Positions 48,143-59,778 of a stretch of 64,000 nt of DNA are shown here, one piece after another. The notes beneath the pieces are model-generated. The model saw only the letters and a list, made by a program, of their open reading frames with translations. It did no database searches and was not told the DNA's origin. The stretch spans positions 496,001 to 560,000 of the forward strand of contig NZ_CP018725.1 of assembly GCF_001908725.1 (NCBI RefSeq). Reading direction: 5' to 3'. The first letter of the stretch is position 1. The number at the start of each line of letters is the position of its first letter. Position numbers and translations under genes: made by a program. The DNA comes from Xanthomonas vesicatoria ATCC 35937 (GTDB taxonomy: Bacteria > Pseudomonadota > Gammaproteobacteria > Xanthomonadales > Xanthomonadaceae).

Positions 48143-48188
48143 TTGTCCACAGACTTGCGCAGCGTCCATCCACAGGGCATGTGGAAAA
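48143..48188. other. Cluster of DnaA-box-like nonamers in convergent spacer
   Basis: TTGTCCACA (48143-48151) and, on the minus strand, TTTTCCACA (48180-48188) fit or nearly fit TTWTNCACA, with a third partial match at 48166-48174. TCCACA/TGTGGA within 48169-48185 can also form a short hairpin. The region lies between the convergent dehydrogenase and Nudix genes. It could be a weak terminator or a DnaA-binding patch; chance is possible. Confidence 0.3.
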
Positions 48189-48318
48189 CTGTGCGGCGAG
48201 TCGCGGCCTGGTAGAGGCGACGATCACCGGCGGCATCGGTGAACCCGGTATGTGCGAGCGCGTGCGCCACTCGATCGGAATGCGGCGGCCGCGGTGCAAA
48301 CAGCCAACACGCAGCCGA

Positions 48319-48807
48319 TCAGACGCGCGAATAGCTCCACGATTGCATGCGCCCGTCGCGATACGGCATCACGCCATGGAACGGGCGCGGGTCGCCATCG
48401 AACACCAGCGGCAGAAAATTGCGGTCGCCCTCCCACATCGGCACCTGATCCATCTGCGCCAGGGGCACCCACTCCAGCGTGCCTTCGGGGTTGGAGGCCT
48501 GCGGCGTGCCGTCGAAGCTGCAGATCAGGAAGACGAAACCCAGCCAATCCTCGCCCTGCTTGCCGAACCCGGGCCAGCTGATGGTGCCGCGCAATTGCAT
48601 GTCGCCACACTCGACGCCGGCTTCTTCGCGGATCTCGCGGCGCATGCAGGCCAACACATCTTCGTCCGGCTCCACCTTGCCGCCGAGTCCGTTGTACTTG
48701 CCCAGGTGCTGATCGCCGGGGCGCGCATTGCGGTGGATCATCAGCACCTGCGTGCCGTCCGGCGACAGCAGATAGCCAAGCGTGGCGACAATCGGGGTAT
48801 AGGGCAT
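48319..48807 (-). CDS. Nudix hydrolase (MutT/8-oxo-dGTPase type)
   Basis: A 162-residue Nudix protein with a full Nudix box, GGKVEPDEDVLACMRREIRE continuing EAG (about residues 42-64). The upstream text VLMIHRN and GKYNGLGGK resembles the 8-oxo-dGTP/2-OH-dATP type of MutT. It would remove oxidised nucleotides or hydrolyse another nucleoside diphosphate derivative. Alone on its strand, convergent with the hydroxybutyrate dehydrogenase. Substrate assignment is only by similarity of motifs. Confidence 0.85.
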   Translation of the reverse strand: MPYTPIVATLGYLLSPDGTQVLMIHRNARPGDQHLGKYNGLGGKVEPDEDVLACMRREIREEAGVECGDMQLRGTISWPGFGKQGEDWLGFVFLICSFDGTPQASNPEGTLEWVPLAQMDQVPMWEGDRNFLPLVFDGDPRPFHGVMPYRDGRMQSWSYSRV

Positions 48808-49023
48808 GGTGCGCGATCCGCAGCGAAGCGCATCAGTATGACCGATGCCATGTCTCCCGCGTCACGCAAGCGTCGCACAGGTGCGATGGCACAGCGGCGC
48901 GGGTGCATTGGCTGCGCGGTGCGCCAGGGCGTGAGCCAGTCTCGACCCGCTTCGATGACCCGTCCGTTTCCAGCCAACAGCCGCGCTCGCTGATGGCGAG
49001 CACGTGTCTTCGGTTGATTGTGC

Positions 49024-49533
49024 TTAACCCACAACTGCCTGCGAGCTGGGCCGCGGCGGCGCAACGTAGTCGGTATCCAGCCGCAACGTGGCAACACCAT
49101 GGCCGCGTTCGGCCAGGTATTCCAGCCACTTGCCCAGGAACGTGTTCATGCGCATGCGGTGGCTGATCAGCTCGGCCGGCGGCGGAAACATCCCCATCAC
49201 ATCCTGCCAGCGGCGGCCCACGTAGCAATGCGTGGTCTCTGCCTGGCGGGCATCGCGGTACAGACGCACATACGCAGATGGATCCGGCTCACCGGTCACC
49301 GGGTCGCACAGGTCGTAGGTCAGGCGCAGTTCGACGGTGTAACGATGGCATTCGATCACGTCCAGCCGCAGGTTCAGCCCGTCGCCGATCGACGACACAT
49401 ACGACCCAGGCGCCAGATCGGCCGGCGCGAACAGCCGGGTGAGATGCTGGAAGTTTTCTGCATACAACCCCATCAGCCAGCCGAACCGGCTCAGACGGGG
49501 GATGATTTCGAGTTTGCTCAATGCTTGGGCCAT
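49024..49533 (-). CDS. DUF1249 (YqiB-like) protein
   Basis: A 169-residue soluble protein of the DUF1249 family: LYAENFQHLTRLFAP near residue 23, then LRLDVIECHRYTVELRLTYD and VRLYRDARQAETTH, and RMRMNTFLGKWLEYL near the end. Family function is unknown; in many gammaproteobacteria it sits near nudF/cpdA, and here a Nudix gene lies just downstream on the same strand. It follows ppsR by 199 bp. Assignment rests on remembered family text. Confidence 0.75.
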   Translation of the reverse strand: MAQALSKLEIIPRLSRFGWLMGLYAENFQHLTRLFAPADLAPGSYVSSIGDGLNLRLDVIECHRYTVELRLTYDLCDPVTGEPDPSAYVRLYRDARQAETTHCYVGRRWQDVMGMFPPPAELISHRMRMNTFLGKWLEYLAERGHGVATLRLDTDYVAPPRPSSQAVVG

Positions 49534-49732
49534 GCACCGATCCTACACGCTGCGCTGCCGCACGGGCAGCATTGACGAGGGCCCAGTAGCAGGCCAACCT
49601 TGACGGAGCACTGCCCCGCCCGCTTGTTTCCCCCGAAGCTTGCCAGCACATCCCAGTGCATAAGACGGTCCAGCGTCGTGAATCCGCAACGCGCTTTCCC
49701 AATCCCGCATCCCCCCCATCCCGATCCCCGCC

Positions 49733-50554
49733 TCAGAACATTTCCCGCTGCAGCCCCAGGGTCGACAACACCTTGCTGGAAATTTCTTCGATCGAGGTGT
49801 TGGTGGTACTGAGCGTTGGGATGCGCTCCATCTGGAACATGCGCTCGGCGGTTGCCACCTCGCGTCGGCAGGTCTCTGCCGCGCTGTAGCGCGAATTGGC
49901 ACGCCGCTCCTGACGAATCTGCTGCAGACGCTCCGGGTCGATGGTCAGGCCGAACAATTTGTTGCGGTAGTTGCGCAAACGCGGCGGCAGCCGTTCGTTC
50001 TCCAGATCTTCTTCGGTCAGCGGATAGTTGGCGGCGCGGATGCCGTAATGCAAGGCCAGATAGATGCACGTGGGCGTCTTGCCCGCCCGCGACACCGCCA
50101 CCAGGATCACGTCGGCCTCGTCATAGTTGAGCGCAATGCCATCGTCGTGGCTCAGCGCGAAATTCATCGCATTGATGCGGCGGTGATAGGTCTCGAAGTC
50201 GACCATGCCGTGCGCGCGACCCACACGTGAGTGGCGCGGCGCATTGAGCTCGCGCTCCAGCGGCTCGATGAAGGGCGCAAACACATCCAGCATCAGCGCG
50301 CCGCTTTCAGCCAGGATCATGCTCAACTGCGGATCGACGCAGGAATTGACCACCACCGGGCGCACCTGGTACCGCTCACCGGCAGCGCGCACCCGCATCG
50401 CGGCATCGCGCGCTTTTTCTGCATCATCAATGAACGACATGCGGTCGGTGACGAAGTTGAATCCACTGAACTGGGTGAGCAGGCTATGCCCAATCGTTTC
50501 AGCGGTGATACCGGTTCCATCGGAGACGTAAAACACCGGCCGGATTGTTGACAT
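49733..50554 (-). CDS. ppsR: PEP synthase regulatory protein (kinase/pyrophosphorylase, DUF299)
   Basis: Bifunctional regulator that inactivates PEP synthase by ADP-dependent phosphorylation of a threonine and reactivates it by phosphate-dependent dephosphorylation. The 273 residues include the start [17 protein letters not shown], the P-loop [16 protein letters not shown] (about residues 151-166) and [13 protein letters not shown] 50554 follows GAGGTGG at good spacing; a GTG three codons upstream is the alternative. Divergent from ppsA with 142 bp between, the expected arrangement of regulator and target. Confidence 0.93.
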   Translation of the reverse strand: MSTIRPVFYVSDGTGITAETIGHSLLTQFSGFNFVTDRMSFIDDAEKARDAAMRVRAAGERYQVRPVVVNSCVDPQLSMILAESGALMLDVFAPFIEPLERELNAPRHSRVGRAHGMVDFETYHRRINAMNFALSHDDGIALNYDEADVILVAVSRAGKTPTCIYLALHYGIRAANYPLTEEDLENERLPPRLRNYRNKLFGLTIDPERLQQIRQERRANSRYSAAETCRREVATAERMFQMERIPTLSTTNTSIEEISSKVLSTLGLQREMF

Positions 50555-50696
50555 CAAGACCACCTCTTTGAACTGGTGTCCAAAAGTTACGGGTTCATGC
50601 TTGTGCAGGTTCCGCTGTGCACTGCATCATAGCGGCTTCTTCCTACGGTCGCGGCCATTCAGCCCGCTCGGGCGATGGCCTTACGGAGCATCGCGC

Positions 50697-53074
<2,378 letters not shown>

Positions 53075-53075
<1 letters not shown>

Positions 53076-54040
53076 TGGGGATGCTGGGTGCGATGTTGGC
53101 GGCGGCTGCGGGAGCGGTTGCCGCAAAACCGGTGGCCGCCAAGGCGGCCGAGCCGGCGTTCAACTGGGCCAACATCCCGTGGGCGCAATACGCGCTCAAC
53201 TGGGGATTGGCCCTGCTGATCGTGGTGGTCGGCATGTGGCTGGCCAAGCAACTCAGTCAGTGGCTGCACCGTGCGCTGACCCGCGCGCGCGTCGAGATCA
53301 CGCTGACCAACTTCCTGCGCAATGTGTTGTATGCGTTGTTGTTGGTGCTGGTCTTCGTCACTGCGTTGAGCAAGATCGGCGTGCCGCCGACCTCGCTGAT
53401 CGCGGTACTGGGTGCGGCCGGCCTGGCCGTCGGCCTGGCCTTGAAGGACTCGCTGTCCAATATCGCTGCAGGCGTGATGCTGATCGTGCTGCGGCCGATG
53501 CGCGATGGCGACCATGTCGTGATCGCAGGCCAGGAAGGCATCGTGGACGAAATCCGCATCTTCCAGACCCGCCTGCGTACCTTCGACGAACGCATGATCA
53601 CCCTGCCCAATAGCACCATCACCACTTCGCCGATCGTCAACTACAGCACCCTGCCCAACCGTCGCCTGGAAGTAACCGTGGGCGTGGGTTACCAGGACGA
53701 TCTGAAAAAAGCCCAGCAGTTGCTGTTGCAGATCGCCAAGGACAATCCGAACATCCTGGATTCGCCCGCACCGTTCGTGCAGGTGACCAACCTGGGCGAA
53801 AGCACGGTCGATCTGATGTTGTTCGCTTATGCCACCAATGGCAATTTTGGCGCAGCCAAGAGCACCACGCTGGAGCAGATCCGCAACCAGCTGCTGGAAA
53901 ACGGGCTCAACATTCCGTATCCGCAGCGCGACCTGCATGTGTATCACCACGATGCGGATGGCAAGCCGATCTCTGATCTATTGCGCAAAGGCATCGCCGA
54001 CGATGGCGACCTGAGCAAAGGGCCGCCGTTGGCACGTTGA
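53075..54040 (+). CDS. MscS-family mechanosensitive channel
   Basis: Small-conductance channel protein of 321 residues, opening on osmotic downshock. Three helices: about residues 38-60, 75-98 and the pore helix 105-130, the latter containing AVLGAAGLAVGLALKDSLSN. The beta domain (MRDGDHVVIAGQEGIVDEI, ITLPNSTITTSPIVNYS) and the C-terminal cage domain follow. The ATG at 53075 shares its A with the ppsA stop (TGATG); TTG 53072 or ATG 53081 are alternatives. The N-terminal Ala-rich segment could be a weak signal. An intrinsic terminator follows. Confidence 0.92.
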
Positions 54041-54064
54041 AGGTCTGCGTCACCTGTAAAACGC

Positions 54065-54094
54065 AAAAGGCCGCATCGAAAGATGCGGCCTTTT
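54065..54094 (+). terminator. Terminator after the MscS gene
   Basis: AAAAGGCCGCATC, loop GAAA, GATGCGGCCTTTT: a 13 bp perfect stem with a tetraloop and T-rich end 24 bases after the stop. It can act in both directions and so also serve orn. Confidence 0.9.
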
Positions 54095-54197
54095 ATGTTT
54101 ACTCACTGCGTGCTGCGATGTTCCTGCGAGTGCGACGGCTGCCTTGGCGTTGGCGCGGCGATTCGCAGCGCGCCAGACGCATCGCCGTTCTGCAGGA

Positions 54198-54782
54198 TCA
54201 CCCCTGCGCGCCGGCCTCGGTATCGCCGCCCAGCGCACCCATGAACTGGCGGTAATGGCGCAGCTCGTCGATGGAATCGCGTACATCGCTGAGCGCCGTG
54301 TGCGCCGAGCTCTTGGCAAACCCGTTGGCGACCGTCGGTGCCCAGCGCCGCGCCAGCTCCTTGATGGTGGACACATCGAGATTGCGGTAGTGGAAATAAC
54401 GCTCCAGGCGCGACATCTGGCGGTGCAGGAAGCGGCGATCCTGGCAGATCGAGTTGCCACACATCGGCGAAGCACCGGCGCGGATCCATTCGCCCAAAAA
54501 CGCCACCGTCTGCGCCTCGGCCTGGGCGTGGGTGACCTGGCTGTCGAGCACGCGCTGCCACAGGCCCGAACGCCGGTGCTGGTTGCGGTTCCATTCGTCC
54601 ATGGCTTCCAGCGTGGCCAGCGGATGGGCGATGGCCAGTTCCGGCCCTTCGGCAAGCACGTTCAACTGGGCATCGGTCACGATGGTGGCGATCTCGATGA
54701 TCGAATCGCGATCGGTATCCAGGCCGGTCATTTCCAGATCGATCCAGATCAGTCGGTCGTTGCCCGCAACGTTGTCTGCCAT
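54198..54782 (-). CDS. orn: Oligoribonuclease
   Basis: DEDDh 3'-5' exonuclease that degrades di- to pentanucleotides, including pGpG from cyclic di-GMP turnover. The 194 residues show the motif I text [10 protein letters not shown] (about residues 13-22), motif II in [15 protein letters not shown], and motif [14 protein letters not shown] with the catalytic His (about residue 158). Length is normal. It is on the minus strand as is tadA, 71 bp apart. Confidence 0.96.
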   Translation of the reverse strand: MADNVAGNDRLIWIDLEMTGLDTDRDSIIEIATIVTDAQLNVLAEGPELAIAHPLATLEAMDEWNRNQHRRSGLWQRVLDSQVTHAQAEAQTVAFLGEWIRAGASPMCGNSICQDRRFLHRQMSRLERYFHYRNLDVSTIKELARRWAPTVANGFAKSSAHTALSDVRDSIDELRHYRQFMGALGGDTEAGAQG

Positions 54783-54853
54783 ATCACCGTCCTGTGGAGG
54801 CCGTTACCGGCCGGGGTGCTGAAAGGGCGCGCATCATACCGCGGCCGTGCCGC

Positions 54854-55369
54854 TCAGGGCACGAGCGGCGGCTTGCCGCGCTTGGCGCGAAAGTAATTGG
54901 TCAGCCGCAGGCTTGCCTCTGCCGCCAGCACGCCGCCTGCCACGTGCACGCGATGGTTGTGCCGCGGGTCGGCCAGCAGGTCGAAGACACTGCCGCAGGC
55001 ACCGGTCTTGGGGTCGCTGGCGGCGAACACCACGCGTGCAATGCGTGCATGAATCATCGCCATGGCGCACATCGCGCAAGGCTCCAGCGTGACGTACAGG
55101 GTGCAGCCGATCAGGCGGTGATTGGCGAGACGACGTCCGCCCTCGCGCATGGCCATGATCTCGGCATGTGCGCTGGGGTCGTGACTGGCAATGTTGTAGT
55201 TCCAGCCCTCGCCCAGTACCTGGCCCTCGGCATCGATCAGCACTGCCCCGACCGGGATTTCGTCATAGTCGCGCTCGGCACGTTCGGCCAGTTGCAGGGC
55301 GTGTTGCATCCAATGCGTATCGATGGCCGCCTGCGGCGCATCGACCAGCGGTGCGGCCGGCACACTCAC
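54854..55369 (-). CDS. tadA: tRNA adenosine(34) deaminase TadA
   Basis: Zinc deaminase converting A34 to inosine in tRNA-Arg. In 171 residues: [20 protein letters not shown], the zinc/catalytic motif SAHAEIMAM (about residue 69) and [17 protein letters not shown] (about 93). The start is taken as GTG at 55369, overlapping the mntR stop as GTGA; starting at the Met of MQHALQ would cut away part of helix 1. Coupled to mntR, an unrelated partner, so probably only a shared transcript. Confidence 0.94.
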   Translation of the reverse strand: MSVPAAPLVDAPQAAIDTHWMQHALQLAERAERDYDEIPVGAVLIDAEGQVLGEGWNYNIASHDPSAHAEIMAMREGGRRLANHRLIGCTLYVTLEPCAMCAMAMIHARIARVVFAASDPKTGACGSVFDLLADPRHNHRVHVAGGVLAAEASLRLTNYFRAKRGKPPLVP

Positions 55370-55839
55370 TTCGCCAGGCCGCCCTGGCGATCGAGAAACG
55401 CGGCGAACGCGGCAACGGTGGCCTCGCTGACATGGTGTTCGATGCCCTCCGCATCGCGGCGTGCGGTGGCTTCGTCGATGCCCAGCGCAAGCAGGAAGCG
55501 CTCCACGATCTGATGCCGCTGGCGACTGGAGGCCGCCAACGCTTCCCCGGCCGGAGTCAGGAACACCCCGCGGTAGGGGCGCTGCACCACCCAGCCGTCG
55601 CGCACCAGGCGCTTGAGCATCTTGGCTACGGTGGGCTGGGCCACGCCCAGGCGCGCGGCGATATCGACCTGGCGCGCTTCGCCGCCATCGACCAATAGAT
55701 CGGAGATCAGCTCCACATAGTCCTCGACCAGCTCTGCGCGACGCGCTTCGCGCACCTGGCGGAAGCTCTCCATATGCACCTGTGCATCGATCAGGGACGG
55801 TGTCGCCGCCTCCAGCTTTTCGCTCTTGCCCACCCGCAT
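55366..55839 (-). CDS. mntR: Manganese-responsive repressor MntR (DtxR family)
   Basis: A 157-residue metal-dependent repressor. The N-terminal winged helix contains [20 protein letters not shown] (about residues 59-78) with a wing at [11 protein letters not shown], and the dimerization/metal domain has [15 protein letters not shown] and [13 protein letters not shown], providing Glu and His ligands as in MntR. Divergent from the mntH transporter, with a palindrome between; it is expected to repress mntH when Mn(II) is plentiful. Confidence 0.92.
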   Translation of the reverse strand: MRVGKSEKLEAATPSLIDAQVHMESFRQVREARRAELVEDYVELISDLLVDGGEARQVDIAARLGVAQPTVAKMLKRLVRDGWVVQRPYRGVFLTPAGEALAASSRQRHQIVERFLLALGIDEATARRDAEGIEHHVSEATVAAFAAFLDRQGGLAK

Positions 55840-55929
55840 CCTCTTCGTCGCGTCCGGCGTCGGTGCCGGGGTGCGTAGTGTGAAGCACGCGGCCGATCAA
55901 TACGATTGAGTTTGCCAATGCTCAATAGC

Positions 55930-55943
55930 ATAGCACTTGCTAT
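55930..55943. promoter_or_regulatory. Probable MntR operator
   Basis: ATAGCACTTGCTAT, perfect 6-base arms ATAGCA/TGCTAT around CT, 36 bases before the mntH ATG and 90 before mntR. An adjoining AATAGCA at 55924-55930 adds a half-site. Arms and location match MntR-type boxes. Confidence 0.65.
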
Positions 55944-55978
55944 ATCATCCGGATAACCACCCTCGCTGCCTGCCTTGC

Positions 55979-57313
55979 ATGTCCGCCGACACTCTTCCCC
56001 CTGCGCGTTCTCCCGCCCCTACGAACGGAGGGCTGGGCGACCATCACGCCAGCGTAGCCGTGCCCAAGACCGGCCATTGGTGGTTCCGGTTGCTGGCTTT
56101 CCTTGGCCCGGGCTACATGGTCTCGGTGGGCTACATGGACCCAGGCAACTGGGCGACCGATCTGGCCGGCGGCTCGCAGTTCGGCTACCTGCTGCTGTCG
56201 GTGATCCTGCTGTCCAATGTCATGGCGATCGTGTTGCAGAGCCTGTCGGCGCGGCTGGGCATCGCCACCGGCCTGGATTTGGCGCAGGCCTGCCGGGCGC
56301 GTTATCCACGAGGCGTGAACCTGGCGCTGTGGGGACTGTGCGAGTTGGCGATCATCGCCTGCGATCTTGCCGAAGTGATCGGCACCGCGATCGCATTGAA
56401 GTTGTTGCTCGGCATTCCGCTGACCGTGGGCGCGATCATCACCGCGATCGATGTGGTGCTAGTGCTGTTGCTGATGAATCGCGGCTTCCGTGCACTGGAA
56501 GCATTTGTAATGGCGTTGCTGCTGATCATCTTCGTCTGCTTCGGCATCCAGATCGCCCTGGCGGCACCGCCGATCGCCGCTGTGCTGGGTGGGTTCATCC
56601 CGCGTGCGCAAGTGGTCACCGATCCACAGGTACTGTATCTGGCCATCGGCATCATCGGCGCCACCGTGATGCCGCATAACCTGTATCTGCATTCGTCGAT
56701 CGTGCAGACGCGCGCCTACCCGCGCACTGACGATGGACGTCGCTCTGCGCTGCGCTGGGCAGTGACCGACAGCACCGTGGCGCTGATGTTCGCGTTGTTC
56801 ATCAACGCGTCGATCCTGATCCTGGCGGCGGCGGTGTTCCATGCGCAGGGCCGTACCGACGTGCAGGAGATCGAACAGGCGCATGCCCTGCTTGCGCCGA
56901 TGCTGGGTGTGGGGTTGGCCTCGACCTTGTTTGCGATCGCCCTGCTCGCCTCCGGCGTCAACTCGACGGTCACCGCGACGCTGGCCGGGCAGATCGTGAT
57001 GGAAGGCTTCCTGCAATTGCGCCTGCCGCCGTGGCTGCGCCGCCTGCTCACCCGTGGCATTGCCATCGTGCCCGTCGTCGTGGTGACCTGGTTGTACGGC
57101 GAGGCCGGCACCGCGCGGCTCTTGGTGCTGAGCCAGGTGGTGCTGTCGATGCAATTGCCGTTTGCGGTGATTCCGTTAGTACGCTTCGTCTCGGACCGCA
57201 CCCTGATGGGTGCGCTGGTGGCACCGGCCTGGCTGGTTCGCCTGGCCTGGGTGATTGCGGCGGTGATCGTTGTCTTGAACGCCAAGCTGCTATGGGACAC
57301 CGCACTGCACTGA
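55979..57313 (+). CDS. mntH: Mn(II)/proton symporter MntH (Nramp)
   Basis: Nramp-family uptake transporter for manganese, 444 residues, eleven predicted helices. Helix 1 has MDPGNWATD (about residues 52-60) and helix 6 has [10 protein letters not shown] (about 229-238), the two metal-binding motifs of the family. ATG 55979 is preferred over the TTG at 55937, which lies inside the palindromic operator. It is followed by a 353 bp intergenic stretch (57314-57666) with no recognisable gene. Regulation by the adjacent MntR is strongly suggested. Confidence 0.95.
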   Translation: MSADTLPPARSPAPTNGGLGDHHASVAVPKTGHWWFRLLAFLGPGYMVSVGYMDPGNWATDLAGGSQFGYLLLSVILLSNVMAIVLQSLSARLGIATGLDLAQACRARYPRGVNLALWGLCELAIIACDLAEVIGTAIALKLLLGIPLTVGAIITAIDVVLVLLLMNRGFRALEAFVMALLLIIFVCFGIQIALAAPPIAAVLGGFIPRAQVVTDPQVLYLAIGIIGATVMPHNLYLHSSIVQTRAYPRTDDGRRSALRWAVTDSTVALMFALFINASILILAAAVFHAQGRTDVQEIEQAHALLAPMLGVGLASTLFAIALLASGVNSTVTATLAGQIVMEGFLQLRLPPWLRRLLTRGIAIVPVVVVTWLYGEAGTARLLVLSQVVLSMQLPFAVIPLVRFVSDRTLMGALVAPAWLVRLAWVIAAVIVVLNAKLLWDTALH

Positions 57314-57666
57314 GCATCGGGCAATGTGCCAGGTCGGTGAGATGCGGCATCGTCGGTGTTGCAGAGCCCGGCATCTGTGCACGGCGTAGCGATCGCACAG
57401 CGCCGCAGGTTGTCTATTGCCTCTGCATTTGTGGCCGATCCACGACGCGGCATCGCTTACAGCAAGCGATCTGATCCGCAGTGTTGCGGGAGAATCCTGT
57501 AGAGCGCACGCAGATGCAATCTGCGATGCCATGCAGACGGTTTACTGCGCGCATGCACCGGCACCTCGGTAGCTTGCATCACTCAGCGTGGCGCGGGTCT
57601 GCGCAGGCAGGATGTGCATGCGTCGGGCAACCGCCGGGCTGCATGCCTCTCGCCCCAGGAGTGTTT

Positions 57667-58659
57667 ATGGATCCGTTCGAGGCGTCTCCGGCCGATGCCG
57701 GACGCCGCAATTTTCTCATCGGCGGCACGGTCGCCGTGGCAGCGTTCTCGTTGCCTGCGTTCGCCTCCGCCGCATCTCCCGCACGTGTCCCCTCAGTTAA
57801 CCCACCCCACTCTTCCACTCACGGAGTCAACCCGATGTCCAATTTCGTCAAACGCCCCGACGGCGCCAATATCTTCTACAAGGATTGGGGCAAGGGCCAG
57901 CCGGTCGTGTTCGCACACGGTTGGCCGCTCAGCGCCGATGCCTGGGACCCGCAAATGCTGTTCATGGGGCAACATGGCTATCGCGTGATCGCGCACGACC
58001 GCCGCAGCCATGGCCGTTCGTCGCAGACCTGGGACGGTAACGACATGGACACCTATGCCGACGACCTGGCTGCAGTGCTCGACGCGCTGGATTTGAAGGA
58101 CGCGATCCTGGTGGGCCATTCCACCGGCGGCGGCGAAGTGGCGCATTACGTTGGCCGCCACGGCAGCAAGCGCGTGGCCAAGGTAGTACTGGTGGGTGCG
58201 GTGCCGCCGCAGATGGTCAAGAGCCCCACCAATCCGGGCGGCCTGCCGCTGAGCGTATTCGATGGCATTCGCGATGGCGTTGCCAAGGACCGTTCGCAGT
58301 TCTATCAAGACCTGACCACGCCGTTCTTCGGCGCCAACCGCGACGGCAACAAGGTCACGCAGGGCATGCGCGATGCGTTCTGGCTGCAGGGCATGCTGGG
58401 CGGCCACAAGGGACAGTACGACTGCATCAAGGAATTCTCCGAGGTCGATTACACCGCCGACCTGAAGAAGATCGACGTGCCGGCGCTGGTGGTGCATGGC
58501 GACGACGACCAGATCGTGCCGATCGACGCATCGGGCAAGTTGTCGGCCAAAATCATCAAGAACGCCGAACTGAAGATCTACGCTGGCGCACCGCACGGGT
58601 TGACCATCACCCACGCCGATCAGTTCAACAAGGATCTGCTGGCATTTGCCAAAGCCTGA
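57667..58659 (+). CDS. Tat-exported alpha/beta hydrolase (non-haem chloroperoxidase type)
   Basis: A 330-residue hydrolase. The ATG at 57667 has AGGAG 5 bases upstream and gives a twin-arginine signal, [20 protein letters not shown], ending in AFASA. The enzyme domain has [13 protein letters not shown] (oxyanion region), the nucleophile in GHSTGGGE (Ser near residue 152), the Asp in GDDDQIVP and the His in GAPHGLTI. The body matches cofactor-free haloperoxidase/arylesterase-type proteins. An internal ATG at 57835 with GGAG about 8 bases upstream would make a 274-residue cytosolic form ([19 protein letters not shown]). Confidence 0.88.
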   Translation: MDPFEASPADAGRRNFLIGGTVAVAAFSLPAFASAASPARVPSVNPPHSSTHGVNPMSNFVKRPDGANIFYKDWGKGQPVVFAHGWPLSADAWDPQMLFMGQHGYRVIAHDRRSHGRSSQTWDGNDMDTYADDLAAVLDALDLKDAILVGHSTGGGEVAHYVGRHGSKRVAKVVLVGAVPPQMVKSPTNPGGLPLSVFDGIRDGVAKDRSQFYQDLTTPFFGANRDGNKVTQGMRDAFWLQGMLGGHKGQYDCIKEFSEVDYTADLKKIDVPALVVHGDDDQIVPIDASGKLSAKIIKNAELKIYAGAPHGLTITHADQFNKDLLAFAKA

Positions 58660-58679
58660 TTGGGCTTGAATGGATTGGG

Positions 58680-58711
58680 AAAAAGGCCGGCTCGCGAGAG
58701 TCGGCCTTTTT
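58680..58711 (+). terminator. Terminator after the hydrolase
   Basis: AAAAAGGCCGG ... TCGGCCTTTTT (one T-to-C change in the stem) with loop CTCGCGAGAG, 21 bases after the stop; CTCGCGAG itself is palindromic. Confidence 0.85.
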
Positions 58712-59778
58712 GTATCTTGATGATGGTGATGCTGTATCTAGAAGCAGCGGAAAAAATAGCGTGGGCAGCCGTCAGATGAGTGCAGATGGCTTGCTCGGAA
58801 TCGCAGGGTACGGGTGGCGCATGCCGCCTCGAACAGGAGGCGCGGCCGCATAGCGGTGAGCGTCGTAGCTTCGTTAGCAATTGCCAGGCGCTGTCGAAAC
58901 TTGGTTGATCGAGGGCGCGGCCCCCTCACCACGCCAGATCGTTTACTGTTTTTTGCTGAAGAGCGAAACCACCGCGTTGTGCGGTTAGGCGTTGCTGGTT
59001 GCTGTACTGAAACCCTGGGCACCGATCAACTCGCCTGGTCCTTGCCCGCCCACCGTCGCGGGACTCTTGGCGGCATGGATGCCGCCACGGAGCGTACAGG
59101 GACGTACTTGGAGCAGGTTCTGCGATGGTGGGCGGGCAAGGGTCCTGCAGAAATGTGCAGCGTCGAGGGCGCGGTGCCCTTACCGCTTGCGGGACACGCC
59201 GTGAATCCGTCCATGGAGGCTCGGTGGCGGCATCCATGCCGCCACACGGTCCCGCAAGCGGTAAGGACACCGCACCAGACAGTTCGCTGGTGGTTTGATT
59301 GAAAGCTATGCGCGCCGACCATCGTGACTGGTCCTTGCCCGCTCACCGTCGCGGGACCCTTGGCGGCATGGATGCTGCCAAGGAGCTTACATGGACGTAC
59401 TTGCAGCGTGTCCCGTGAGGGTGGGCGGGCAAGGGCCCTGCAGCAAACGCGAAGACCTCGAGTGCGCGGCGCCCTCACCGCTCGCGGGACACGCCGTGAA
59501 TCCGTCCATGGAGGCTCGGTGGCGGCATCCATGCCGCCACACGGTCCCGCAAGCGGTAAGGACACCGCACCAGACAGTTCACTAGAAGTTTTGTTGAAGA
59601 ACGAGAACACCGCGTCGCCAGGCGTGCCGGTTGCTTGTTGAAAAACCCAAACCATCCACTCTGCGATAGGCCGGCACGACGCAGTCCTGCAGCTGCTACG
59701 AAATAGCATCCAATAGGGTCGACTCGCCGATGACCTCACCCAATCCAACAACACTGAAGAATATCCACTTCATGGTCA
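58712..59778. other. 1.07 kb intergenic region filled by hairpin array
   Basis: No supported gene. About half is the alternating repeat array (59040-59561). The flanks (about 58905-59039 and 59562-59650) carry a decayed linker sequence shared with the array. Several hundred-codon open frames on either strand arise from the repeats and are rejected. Confidence 0.65.
59040..59561. repeat. Alternating array of four palindromic elements (types 2-1-2-1)
   Basis: Element starts: type 2 at 59040-59141, type 1 at 59178-59266, type 2 at 59333-59434, type 1 at 59473-59561, a period of 293-295 bp. The type 1 arms CCTTACCGCTTGCGGGAC / GTCCCGCAAGCGGTAAGG (59178-59195, 59249-59266) are perfect over 18 bp. 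Both type 1 copies contain the inner hairpin GTGGCGGCAT CC ATGCCGCCAC (59224-59245, 59519-59540) and the core GGACACGCCGTGAA. Type 2 arms are about 25 bp, beginning CCTTGCCCGCCCACCGTCGC (59040). Not recognised as a named element. Confidence 0.88.

Noticed and set aside
59040..59561. A CRISPR array
   Set aside because: Repeats are about 90-110 bp, palindromic, of two alternating types with homologous linkers; there are no unique 30-40 bp spacers and no cas genes.
59026..59754. A long minus-strand open frame (about 240 codons), and similar frames near 58814-59302 plus and 59324-59641 plus
   Set aside because: They run through the palindromic repeats and repeat the same translated text several times; there are no ribosome sites or family features. 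They are repeat-derived open frames, not genes.
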